Part shown: positions 1 to 11,800 of the stretch, one piece after another
Position numbering within the stretch: position 1 is the stretch's first letter
Layout: every line of letters begins with the position of its first letter
DNA from: Antedon mediterranea
Taxonomy: Eukaryota > Echinodermata > Crinoidea > Comatulida > Antedonidae
Length of the DNA: 64,000 nt
Direction: 5' to 3'
Assembly: GCF_964355755.1 (NCBI RefSeq)
Contig: NC_092675.1
Coordinates: forward strand, 25,088,412 to 25,152,411
Notes under the pieces: generated by a model
Seen by the model: the letters and a program-made list of their open reading frames with translations, nothing else
Told to the model about the DNA's origin: nothing
Database searches by the model: none
Position numbers and translations under genes: made by a program

Positions 1-1189
1 CGTTAGAATCCTTTGTTTTTAACGTTAAGTCAAATTTCTGACCACGAATAACCTGAACACCTTCCTCACCAACACTCAGTGTACATTGTTGAGGATCAAT
101 TGATTTGTATTCCTGTACTTCGCCAAGCTCAATAGTCTCCAGCCGAGAAAGAAAACCTTCCCTAGGCATAAATGTCAGTCTTCCATCATCATCGGGCTCG
201 AGGCTTGGTAGATTACGAAGGAGGGTTGACATACCATTATAAGCTTTATGGGTTGCAAAAAGAGCAATACTGGGGCTTCCGCTGCTAACAAGACTACAGT
301 TCAATCGACGAAGTGTAATAAGATTACATGATGCTAATCGAAGCTGCTCAAGATGGGATTCCAATTTCATATTCTTCTCTGTACTCAAAGCGTTTAACTC
401 TTCGAGAACATTTTCATGTTCAGCCTCAATTATCGATTTAATTTCCTCAAAATATTGATTGATCTGTCTTTCACAACCTTCTGTTGATTCTTTAAGACTG
501 TCTTGTACTTTGGAAATATCATCAATTGCTTCCTCAAGCTTTTCTTCCACCATTAAAGTCTTCTGTATGATTTTAGATGCAAGTAGCTGATACTCTTTAA
601 AAACCTGTACTATTGCCCTGACATCATGCTCCGGTACTTTGTGGGTCGTGACGCAGCACTTTGCACAAATCGGCAATTTACACGTCATGCAGTATACCGT
701 TAGATGTGTCTCTTCATGCACAGGACATTTCATAGATCTTGCGGAGAGTTTTTCACGGTCATCTAGTTTACCATATTCAGCAAGAGTCATAAGTCTGTGA
801 AACTTACTTACAGAGAGTTTACCGTGTAGACCGGCGCATGTTGTACATAGGAAATCAGAACACTCGGAGCAGAAATGACTTGCGTCTTTGCCACAACCAA
901 TACAGGAAGAAGTTCTTTTGTTAATCGAATTGTCGGTAAACTCTAACATCCTTCCGATGAAGTGGTTTACTTCAAGTCTGTCTAAGCCTCCTATTGGCAT
1001 GCTGAACTCTTTACGACATGTGGAACAGCATAGTTTTCCTTCCATCGTAGACATTAGTTTCTTCAAACAACTCAAACAAAAAGAATGAAGGCAATCCAGC
1101 GTTCTTGGATCACGGAGTCTTCGAAGACATATTCCACACTCCAGCACCTTGCTGTCAATTTCAAAAAGTTTCTTCACATGCGCAGACAT
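1..1189 (-). CDS. TRIM-family RING/B-box/coiled-coil protein, 5' part
   Basis: An open frame of 396 codons runs from ATG at 1189 off the left edge. Residues 18-58 form a RING (C18-x2-C21, C33-x-H35-x2-C38-x2-C41, C55-x2-C58). Two B-box-like zinc motifs follow at about 95-140 and 155-195 (the second starts CPVHEE). A charged heptad-like region at about 200-300 is the coiled coil. The last visible ~40 residues (CTLSVGEEGVQVIRGQ) look like the start of a filamin/ABP280-type domain. RING, two B-boxes, coiled coil and filamin is the order in TRIM45, TRIM71 and related proteins. These act as E3 ubiquitin ligases in innate immunity or RNA control. Just upstream of the ATG is a splice acceptor (pyrimidine run then AG at 1196-1197), and a donor (GTAAGTATT) lies at 1384. 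So the start exon is preceded by a 189-bp intron and a 5' UTR exon ending at 1385. The C-terminus, which may carry NHL repeats, is outside the window. Confidence 0.9.
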   Translation of the reverse strand, partial: MSAHVKKLFEIDSKVLECGICLRRLRDPRTLDCLHSFCLSCLKKLMSTMEGKLCCSTCRKEFSMPIGGLDRLEVNHFIGRMLEFTDNSINKRTSSCIGCGKDASHFCSECSDFLCTTCAGLHGKLSVSKFHRLMTLAEYGKLDDREKLSARSMKCPVHEETHLTVYCMTCKLPICAKCCVTTHKVPEHDVRAIVQVFKEYQLLASKIIQKTLMVEEKLEEAIDDISKVQDSLKESTEGCERQINQYFEEIKSIIEAEHENVLEELNALSTEKNMKLESHLEQLRLASCNLITLRRLNCSLVSSGSPSIALFATHKAYNGMSTLLRNLPSLEPDDDGRLTFMPREGFLSRLETIELGEVQEYKSIDPQQCTLSVGEEGVQVIRGQKFDLTLKTKDSN

Positions 1190-1385
1190 ATTTAACTACG
1201 TACAGAAAAAAAAAAGAGTTACTATTAAGTTTAAATCAGTAAGTTATTATAAATTAGCATTACTTAGTGCCTAAGTATTGAACACTATTAGTTAGTTTAC
1301 AAAAACAGTGGGATTATTAAATGTTCGATTAAAAGAAGAAAATATAAGCTTTTTACGAAATACCGGAATAAAAATAATACTTACC

Positions 1386-2269
1386 GTTGAGTGACTAACT
1401 ATCAGACAGTCTGTCCGCCTTCACTAATTGTCAAATTGTGTCGGAGATGTTAGGTTTGCGTATGGAAGATTCTGTGACCTTTACCTGGTCTTTGTATAAT
1501 AGCAGTGATCAGAGACGAAGGGATTTTAAAGTATTAGTTTTAAACTATCAAATCATTTTTTGACAATAGACCGTTCCGTTCCAGAAATCACGCGAGTTTA
1601 TGAAAAGGCAGGAAGTACACTACAAGTGCAGATTTGTTAACTATAAAATGAGACACTTCTAAATCTCTGTTTTGTTTGAAATAATAAAGTTGATATACTT
1701 ATACACAGTTGAACGAGTGGCTATAATATCTATTGAATAAAATTAAGAATATAAAAATCTATGGATTTACAGCTTTGCGTCTATAGAAATAGATATAGGC
1801 CTATAAAGCCTAAAATTATTCCGCAATATCATTCCAAAAAAGGTGATTGAAAGGGCATGATTTGCATTGTGTATTGATGTGTTTAGATAGCATGGACGAT
1901 GAATTTAAACCAAATTGATATGCATGAATAAGTCATTATAGTTTCAATGGAATTAGTATTGAATTGAAAATGTATGAGCTCTGATTATTTGAACATCTTT
2001 TTGCATCGTAATGGGAAAATAAAATCTAAATATCTTTAACAAATTTTGCATTTTATTTACATCAATTCAAACTAATAATTAAAATTATAATTTAAAGTAA
2101 TAACACTAATAAAGACATCATTCCCATCATAGTAGTTTGTCATGGCATGCATAAATTATTCTCTTGTCCATTTGCGATAAATATTTAGTTTTAGTCTGAT
2201 CAAAATTGTATATATACAGTGAAAACAGTGAAAAACTAAACACCAAGGTAATCAGTTCCACGCCGCCCC
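1386..2269. other. Intergenic stretch upstream of the TRIM gene
   Basis: The region holds the 5' UTR exon and presumed promoter of the TRIM gene near 1385-1500, then AT-rich sequence without a supportable reading frame. I see no repeat apart from the MITE that begins at 2270. Confidence 0.5.
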
Positions 2270-2455
2270 TTAAGCGTGGTTCCCACTAGCGACGCAACAC
2301 AATGACGTAACGCAACGCAAGTGAATTGACCAATCACAAGCGATGGCTTATTCGCTTGTGATTGCTAACTGTCTATAACTTCGCTTGTCATTGGTTAAAA
2401 CGCTTGCGTTGCGTTTACGTCCTTGCGTTACGTTCTAGTGGGAACCAAGCTTTAA
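2270..2455. mobile_element. MITE, GCTTGGTTCCCACTAG family, full copy
   Basis: Terminal inverted repeats begin TTAAGCGTGGTTCCCACTAG on the left and end CTAGTGGGAACCAAGCTTTAA on the right. The inner arms contain many ACGCAACGCAAG/CTTGCGTTGCGT words, so the whole ~185 bp can fold back. TTAA stands at both ends, which fits a TTAA target site as in piggyBac-like elements. A near-identical copy in the opposite orientation lies at 63116-63286, and degraded copies lie at 6806, 51129, 51236 and 55900. It has no coding capacity. Confidence 0.8.
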
Positions 2456-2499
2456 CTGACACAGTGCGCCGTACATAGTACAGTATTGTTGTTATTTTT

Positions 2500-2545
2500 C
2501 GCAGCCAGACATAAGATCAAAGGACTGTTATGAGTTTCTATCTTG
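2500..2545. repeat. Short dispersed repeat shared with 53258-53305
   Basis: The words GCCAGACATAAGATCAAAGG and CTATCTTGGC occur here and again, same strand, at 53258-53305. About 45 bp match with few differences. The origin is unknown; it may be a fragment of a retroelement. Confidence 0.5.
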
Positions 2546-2644
2546 GCAAGGCAATTGGTTAAAGCAGGAGAGCATTTCTCTTTCTACTTCATGTGCAAAA
2601 ATTTTGTTAATAATGTTTTAAAATGTATCCAAACCTGTAGTAGT

Positions 2645-2889
2645 TTAAACAGTTGGGCAGGAATAATATACCATATCAGGAGAACTGGTTCGAGGAAGAC
2701 TTCCAGTCTCTGAATTTAATTCGCATATACTTTCCATTGGATTGAAGCTGATAGATGCACAATTTGAAGAAGAAAGACAGAAGGATAAGCATTCCACTTT
2801 GCTTCGGGCAGCAAGTATTTTATATTGGTATCCCGTTAGCCCATTGCTGATATCCGTTTCTAAACAGTCGCTTATAATTAACGAAGTAT
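2645..2889 (-). CDS. C-terminal PAN/apple-like exon with stop
   Basis: After a TTTTTCAG acceptor the exon reads 81 residues to TAA. Cysteines occur in [31 protein letters not shown] and YYSCPTV. The pattern C..CxxxC..C with 'CASISFNP' and 'CELN' resembles PAN/apple modules, which bind proteins or carbohydrates. This assignment is by pattern only. Confidence 0.65.
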
Positions 2890-5800
2890 CTGAAAAACGA
2901 AACAAAAACGAGGCGAAGCATGAGCACGTATTCATGGAGCGCAAAGACGTTAACTGTAATGGATGACGTAAACATTCTATTCATTTGCATATCAGCCGTG
3001 TAGTTCTGTAAACTGTTGAGGTAACACACATTCGTAGTAGTCAAGACTTCAAGTTACTATTAAAACAATACACGTGAGTATAGTTCTATTTTCTGTAAAA
3101 ATTGTAATTACTTTTATTATGTGTAAGACAGGTTGGAATTTGATTGGTTAATGATATCAAATACATTGAGGAAACAAGTAGGCCTAAATAAGTTGTTTTT
3201 GCACCTTGATGTATTGTATTATTTGGACAAAATTGCATTTTCACGTGTACTGTAGTACACTGTTTAAAACGCCTGTCACTTGAAAATTCATTCACTAATC
3301 TTTGCAATGCCCTCACATATACACCAAAGTAAAAACATCTAAAACATTATTACATAACACTATTTATAAAAGTTTTCACCTTGTTCAGAACAATTGTCAG
3401 TGTAGTACCAGGCTGGGCAAGTACATTGAAATCTGTTAACGTAGTCATTACACACGCCATTATTTTGACAGGGTGACGAATCACATTCATTTATTTCTGT
3501 TAAAAAGAAGTTAAAGCAATAAAATCAATGATAACTGGATTGACTAAACTTCAATTGAAACTACCGGTCAACCCGCTGTTTTGATCAATGTAAATTTGGT
3601 ATTAGCGCCTAGTAAAAAAGATTTTTAAATAGATGGTAAAACGGGTGTCACGAAACCTCAGACCACGAAAGCTCAGACCCCCTAAGACCTAAGATCACGA
3701 AAGCTAAGACCCAACACCTAAGATTACAAATACTAAGATATACTACAGCTTAAAAACAATACTTGTTTATCCATACATAATTTTAAACACAGTTAGGTTT
3801 CATTTATTACCATAAATATAATTTAATACTACCGCAAAACATAGATAAACTCACATTATTTTCGCCCGTTGAGTAAATGTATATTTTTTCTTTACAACAA
3901 ACAAACTTGACGGGTTGTTTGTTGGTATATATTTACTCCATTGTGTTGGTTCAGAGGATGTTTTTCTTACGCACCTGCCTTTCTTGTATTTTGACTCCAA
4001 ATTTGTTGACTAACTTTATCCTGAACACCACACTTTAAAATTAGGACTTATAAGTACTTTCAGAAGGAGAAACACATAATAACAAATAAATAAATCCTTT
4101 AAATTGATGATTTTACAGATGTGTTTCTTTGTATACTGTAATGTAACTCCTCGAGCTCCCCATGCTCAATGTTTTTGTTTCTATGGAGCGCCAAAAGAGC
4201 AACAATAATAGTACAAGTATAAAAACAGAAAGAAAACGAAACAAAAAAACCTTAATCATGATTTTTAAATTAAAATTTATTTGCCAGTATTTATTTCTTC
4301 GTACTTGCATGATTATACTATAATCATTACAATTTTAATTTTACATTGTTCCATCCACACTGTAGATGGACTCCACAGAGTTTTCAGCCCTCTATATAAT
4401 TTTTGCTCTTTTGACGTTCCATAGAAACAAAAACATTGAACATGGCCCATGGGGTAGGCCTACTGTACTGTAGGCTAGTCATTTTGTGTGCGAGAAAAAC
4501 GTCTGTAAAATCATCAATTTAAAAATGTATTTGTTACTTTTTATGTGATTCTTTTTCATGAAAGTGCCAATTCTAAGGTGTGGTATTCAGAATAAATGTT
4601 AGGAGTTAAAATACAAGGCAGGTGCGAAAGATAAATATTTGTAATCTTAGGTGTTGGGTCTTAGCTTTCGTGATCTTAGGTCTTAGGGGGTCTGAGCTTT
4701 CGTGGTCTGAGGTTTCGTGACACCCATGGTAAAACATTAAATTTAAATTGGATTGATCGTATCGATATGGAGCCACCTTTCTGTTATTGTATAGGCATAA
4801 TGTTAACAAGTTTAAATGGTTAAGGAGGTCGGTGGGTGTACCCATTAATCATACATAATATAACAATAATATATTTGTATATTCAATAGTATATAACAAT
4901 GTTGTTAAATATTACCTGTTTCGCAATGTGTGCCACTATAGCCGCCGTCGCATTGACACGTGTATTGGTTTATTGCGTCGACACAAACTCCGTGGACACA
5001 GGGTGAAGAATCGCATTCATTCACATCTAAAAAAAATATGCGTAGTGAAGTGGTAAATGTACCATAATATCTAGCGACTTTCTAATGTTTATATTTGTGG
5101 TGGTTGTGAAATACTCTTGAACATTTGATAGGTTGATTAATTGATTGGCCGATCAATCTATTACCAAAGGTTGGTCAATGGATTAATTGATAATAATTAT
5201 AATTTATTTATTGATATAGTTGGTTTAAGTATCCACCTGCGTCACAGTATGTTCCAGAATAACCTGCATTACATGTGCATGTATACATATTCACTGCGTC
5301 ATTGCAAACACCATTGTTGCATGGAGTTGAAGCACATTCGTCAATGTCTGAAATAAAAATACAGCACTAAATTAAATTACTAAATAAAGAGATTTCTTGC
5401 TAACATTAGTTATGTATTGTTTAATCTATGAAGTAGATTTTATTTCTTATTTTACGGCTTGATTCTGTTGATTCGTAGATGGGCTAACTGTACATCATCG
5501 CTAACTGCACTATCGCTAACTGTACATCATTATCGCCGTAACTGTATCTACTATCGCTAACTGTAACCACTATACGATAACTGTAACCACTATACGATAA
5601 CTGTATCTACTATCGCTAACTGTATCTACTATACGCTAACTGTAACTATTATACGCTAACTGTATCTACTATTGCTAACTTAACTACATTGTTAACTGCA
5701 ATTAGTTGTTTTTACCTGTTTCGCAATGTGTCCCAGAGTAACCGGCATCACAAGTGCAGGTATACTGGTTGACTGCATCATTACATACACCACCATTCTG

Positions 5801-8800
5801 GCACGGCGATGACGAACATTCATCGATGTCTGTGTAAAAACACATGTAATATACTCATTTTCACTATCCACTCCATACAACTCCAAATAAATATTCACAA
5901 TGTAATTCTTTCTCTATCATTTAATCCATAGTATAATGTGACAGCTACTTTATGGAGGCAGCTGGTGCCATTAGAAAAACATCTATATTTACAGGTACAC
6001 CATTTTGGCACACCCCTGCTTGTTAAGATGAAACCCCTATGAAGAAGACACCCTGCTAATATGAGTGAATCTAATGGTTAACTATTAACTATTTTAACGA
6101 ATAGTTCGGTTGGTTCCAAATTTGTTGTAAGGGTGAAGTCAGTTTATACAGTATACATATTATAGACGAAATCACCATTCATGTGATATAGCTACTGTAC
6201 ATGTATGTTACCCGTTATTCTGGTTCTATAGTATTACATTTATTTATAATACGAAAAAAGATGATGATATTATACCTGTTTCACAATGTGTTCCGGAGTA
6301 CCCTGCATTGCATGAACAAGAGTACTGATTGACCGCATCAATACAGGCACCATATACACATGGCGATGACGAACATTCATCGATGTCTATAATGCAATTA
6401 TAAAACTCATTGAGAAACTGATTCAAAATGTATTTAATCATAGATAGCACCGGTGTAGATAATATATAGGTGTACTAGCTTAATAGACTGAATGAGTAAC
6501 TATTATCAGATAGATCTTCACAGGAAATGTATGAATTATACAAAATGTGTCTCGAATATTACCGGTTTCACAGTATGTTCCAGAATACCCAGCATTGCAG
6601 GAACATGTATACTCATTTATACTGTCGGTGCAAGCACCATTGTTGCAAGGAGTTGACGCACATTCATCTACATCTGAAAACAATATAAACATGTTGTTTT
6701 GTAATGCGAGTACACAAATTGCACACACATCTTTATTTATTACTACAATCTAGTGATGATTCTTTTTTATGTTCATCTATTCATTATTTGTTCTTGCTTT
6801 CCACTTAAGCTTGGTTCCCACTTACGCAACTTAAGTGATTTGACCAATCACAATCGATGGATTATTCGAACAGTGGCTAGTATAGTCAGATCATTTTTCA
6901 ACTCGATTGCGTTGCACGTACGCAAGGACGTAAGCGCAGTGTAATTGTATCCTTCACGACGCGATAGATCATCATTTATTGCGTCCTGATTGGTCAAATT
7001 ATTTGCGTTGTGCTTACGTTCTTGTATTGCCTTTTTGGATAGTTGGTATTATCTGATTAATTAATCGTGTAAATATACAGGACTTAACATTTAACTTAGC
7101 AGATATTTTACCTGTATCGCAGTTAGTTCCAGAATACCCCGGATTGCAGGTGCAAGTGTATTGGTTAACATGATCATTGCATCCACCATTCACACATGGA
7201 GATGACGAACATTCGTTAATATCTGGAAAGAATTATGCGTACAGTTAGAATGGATGAAAACGATATTAATTAATAATTGGAAGAAAGATGGACATAGGGG
7301 GGTCCAAAGAGAGGGAATAGTTTGTTTAGTAGTTGTTTATGCGAATATAAAAACGAGTAGATGACCTATTAGGTGTAAATGACGTAGACAATGCTAAAGA
7401 TAAGGTTAATGAGAAAGAATGATGAACTGTTTGATAGGTTATTTGATTGGCCAATATATTACCAAACTGCTCGGTTATTTTAATTGTAGTAGTATTGAGT
7501 ATTCACCTGCGTCACAGTATGTTCCAGAATATCCTGCATTACATGTGCATGTATACATATTCACTGCGTCATTGCAAACACCATTGTTGCATGGATTTGA
7601 AGCACATTCGTCAATGTCTGAAATACAAATACAGCACTAAATGAAATTACTAAAGAGATTTCTAGCTCACATTAGTTATGTATTGTTTAGTCTATGAAGT
7701 AAATTTTATTTGTATTCGATTGCTTGATTCTGTTGATTAGATCAACTGTATCTATCACTAACTGTACATTATCGCCGTAACTTTAACTAATATCGCTAAC
7801 TGTAACTACTATCGCTAACTGTAACCAGGGAGTTGTAAAATGTGTTTGTTTGTTTTATTTTAAAATAAAAGATAAAAATTACAAATTGCAAAAATAAAAT
7901 AATTATTTTACAACTCCCTACTGTATCTACTATCGCTAACTGTATCTACTATCGCTAACTGTATCTACTATCGCTAACTGTAACTACTATACGCTAACTG
8001 TAACTATTATACGCTAACTGTATCTACTATCGCTAACTGTGACTACTATCGCTAACTGTATCTACTATCGCTAACTGTAACTACTATACGCTAACTGTAT
8101 CTACTATCGCTAACTGTATCTACTATCGCTAACTGTAACTACTATACGCTAACTGCAACTACTATACGCTAACTGTATCTACTATCGCTAACTGTAACTA
8201 CTATACGCTAACTGTAACTACTATACGCTAACTGTAACTACTATACGCTAACTGTATCTACTATCGCTAACTGTGACTACTATCGCTAACTGTATCTACT
8301 ATCGCTAACTGTAACTACTATACGCTAACTGTATCTACTATCGCTAACTGTATCTACTATCGCTAACTGTAACTACTATACGCTAACTGTAACTATTATA
8401 CGCTAACTGTATCTACTATCGCTAACTGTGACTACTATCGTTAACTGTATTTACTATTGCTAACTGTATCTATCGCTAACTACTATTATTAACTTTACTG
8501 CATTGCTGTAATTACATGTTTACTAACTGTAGGCCTAATTACATTATTACCTGTTTCGCAATGTGTCCCAGAGTAACCGGCATTACAACTGCAGGTATAC
8601 TGGTTGACTGCATCATTACATGCACCACCATTCTGGCATGGCGATGACGAACATTCATTGATTTCTGTGTATTTAAAATTATATTATATATTATATCCGT
8701 TTTCACTATCCACTATAAGCCTACAACAATTTGACTGGTTCCAAATGTGTTCAGAATACATTATTTATATTAGACGAAATTACTCATGTGATGTAGCTAT

Positions 8801-11800
8801 GTAGGCCTACATATTTAATCCGTGATTATATGCCGGTTCTGTGGTTACACCTTTTATAATACGAAAAAAGATGATGATATTATACCTGTTTCACAATGTG
8901 TTCCGGAGTACCCTGCATTGCATGAACAAGAGTACTGATTGACCGCATCAACACAGGCACCATATACACATGGCGATGACGAACATTCATTGATGTCTAT
9001 AAAGCAATTATAAAACTGATTAAGAGATTTAAGACTGATTTAAAGATAGATAGATTAACTGAATGGGTTTATTATTTGGATAGATATTCGGACAACCATT
9101 CGTTAATCTAGAATTAATTATGTGTATAGTTAGAAAGGATGGAAAATGATATGAATGAATGATTGGAAGAAGGATGGACATAAGCGGACAGGGTAAGTAT
9201 GTTAAAAGGAAATTTAAAATAATAAATTATAGTTTATACACAGCACAAGTACTTTCTTTTAACTAAGGATGTGGTATGTAAATGTGGGTAGATTTCAGAG
9301 TAATAGAAATTAACTCAACACAGGCGAAGTATTCTTAAATGGAGGGATTTTCATATTTAGCAAAATGGTAGCTCTTATCAAATTTAATCAGCAACTCATA
9401 ATGAATACTTCATTAAAAATAAGTTTGTCAGCGGATTTCGTCACGTTTTATCTTTAAGATATTAATAAATAAGATAATTAATGCATTTACTTGTAGTACA
9501 GTATGTCCCTGAGTAGCCACTGTTACATGAACACGTGTAATAGTTGACATAGTCGTAGCAAGAACCATAGTTACAAGGACTTGATGAACATTCATTGATA
9601 TCTAAATAGAAAACAAACAAAAAAATAATCTTTAGCGTTTCTTTTTGCGATGATGTCAGTTTTATTATATGATCTAAAACATCACGCCAATGAGAACCGT
9701 GTTTTCATTGACGAATGTTTTCATGCGAATTTCTTTTGTTATAAAATGTTGATGAAAATAGTAATTAACTCATGTACATTAAGCCTGAGAAAACCAATGA
9801 TAAAACAAATAAAGTCTGTTTTCCACTATAGGCGAATATGTTCGCGCGAATCCAACGTTTTTCGCAGCAGTAATTCACAATAAACAAGTTCCTGTATAAA
9901 ATGATATTTACTTGTATCACAATTGGTTCCCGAGTACCCAGCATTACAAGCGCACGTGTAGTAACTTCCATGATCAGTACATGTTCCATATGAACAAGGA
10001 TTCGGTGAACAATCATTGACAGCATCTAAATCAAAATTCACAATTAAAATAAAATGTAGGCTTACTGATTATTTAAATCATGTTATTCTCATTTGTTATT
10101 TTCAGAATATCTGATCTTACAGCTTTCAAAATTTGTTTACAATACACAATTTTTTAAATATCCACCATACAAGAACGAATACATTGGCACTATTGCATAC
10201 TTTAGGCCGTACGCCAAAACCATTCGACCCGTTTATTCATTCACTATATAAATTCACACATGAAATTATAGATAAATATAGACAAGTAAATAATTTTTTT
10301 TTCTAATTGACTCTAGGCCTACATTTGTTTCAAAATAATACAAAGGTCATATTATAAAAGAAAGTTAAAACTGTTCCAATTTGTAAACGTTAATACAAAT
10401 AGGCCTAAACAATAGGCCTATTGTAAATTCATATTGTGATATTTCTAAAAAGGAAAGGTCACTATTGAAGACATGTAAAATATATACGTGTTTTCCATAT
10501 TTATATCGGAATATAGAAAATGTTGCTATCAGCATAATTCGATTGATCAATTTAAAGCAATAGTCATCAATATAATATTGTAACTACTTACCACATGTTA
10601 CGCCAGCGTCTTCGGAATGTCCACAATTATGAACACCCCATCCTGCATGTCCACAGTCCCAGAGGTAAGATTCCGAACCTGTGCACGCCATATCATCAAG
10701 CCATATATTTCCCGTTCCTTCTCCCCATGAGTTGACAGCATAAATAGCCCCTTGGTATCCTAGTTGACGACAAACAACATTCGCGTCGTTTATGTCAAAG
10801 CCATCGTCACAAACAGTGCCCCATACGCCATTATAAAATATATTTATTCTTCCATATGTTGTATAAGTCAATGACATAGTATCTAAAAACAGTATACATT
10901 ATTATTAAACTTAATAAATATTAATATGCAGTTAAAAAAAGGTAAGTGAATTTGAACATAAAAACCCTGATTTCACGCCACTTCTTTAGTTATATTCAAG
11001 AGAACGAAAGCATTACAAAACAGTATCACATGGAAGCTTATAGTTTACTAAGACCAAACAAATGGGACTCGGACTGGGCATGCACACATCCCAAAGAACG
11101 TATGGGAGAAGAGAGTCTATGAAAACATCTCGGACTGGGCATGCGGACACCACAAGGCACGTTTTGGGAGATAAAGAGAGTCTGATTGCATTGGTCTATG
11201 AACGTATCCGGATATTCTCCCCCTGGACATTTACCCCCGGAAAACTACCCCCCCCCCCCCCGGACAACCACCACCTGGACCACTACCCCCTTAGGACAAC
11301 TACCCCTTTAGGACAACTAGCCCCCGGACAACTACCCCCTTAGGACAACTACCCCCTTAGGACAACTACCCCTTAGGACAACTACCCCCCGGACAATTAT
11401 CCCCTAGGAACAATTACCCCCCGGACAATTACCCCCCGGACAATTACCCCCCGGACAATTACCCCCTCCTCCCCGGGTGCGATTTTTTTTTCGTACATAA
11501 GTTGGGGACCCCCTCATGAAACGTCACAAAATAAACATGAATAATTCATCAGTTAAATTTGTTGTTCCGTGTGCACCCAAGCGTATAGCAACAAGAAGTG
11601 ATTACACAACTGCGATACGATACTTTCTACAGTAGGCCTAGGATTCTAAGTCAATTCACGTGATTGCCTTCGCGCACTCTTCTTCACACAAAATGTGTCG
11701 AGTCGAGGCTAATCGACAGCTAGGCAAGACATTAAACTAAGTAGTAATTCATTGGACATAGCCCAAAGAAAGCTTAGTTAGACCCACAATAATAAAGAAT

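Larger units (their letters stand above)
5100..9190 (-). repeat. Tandemly duplicated ~2 kb block carrying EGF exons
   Basis: Block A (about 5110-7320) and block B (about 7400-9190) share exons and introns in the same order: EGF exon (5347/7617), minisatellite (5483/7739), EGF exon (5829/8664), EGF exon (6386/8996) and downstream intron. Block A continues with EGF exons 6673 and 7222. In block B these are deleted, leaving only the last bases of the second and its flank (9098-9190). The intron flanks GATTGGCC..TATTACCAAA and TTGGAAGAA.GATGGACATA are also shared. Confidence 0.85.

Noticed and set aside
7739-8500. Possible CRISPR array or telomere-like repeat
   Set aside because: Units of 18-20 bp follow directly on each other with no spacers and no telomere motif.
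11062-11343. 93-codon plus frame with proline-rich end
   Set aside because: It is made of a short duplicated segment and the GGACAACTACCCCC minisatellite.
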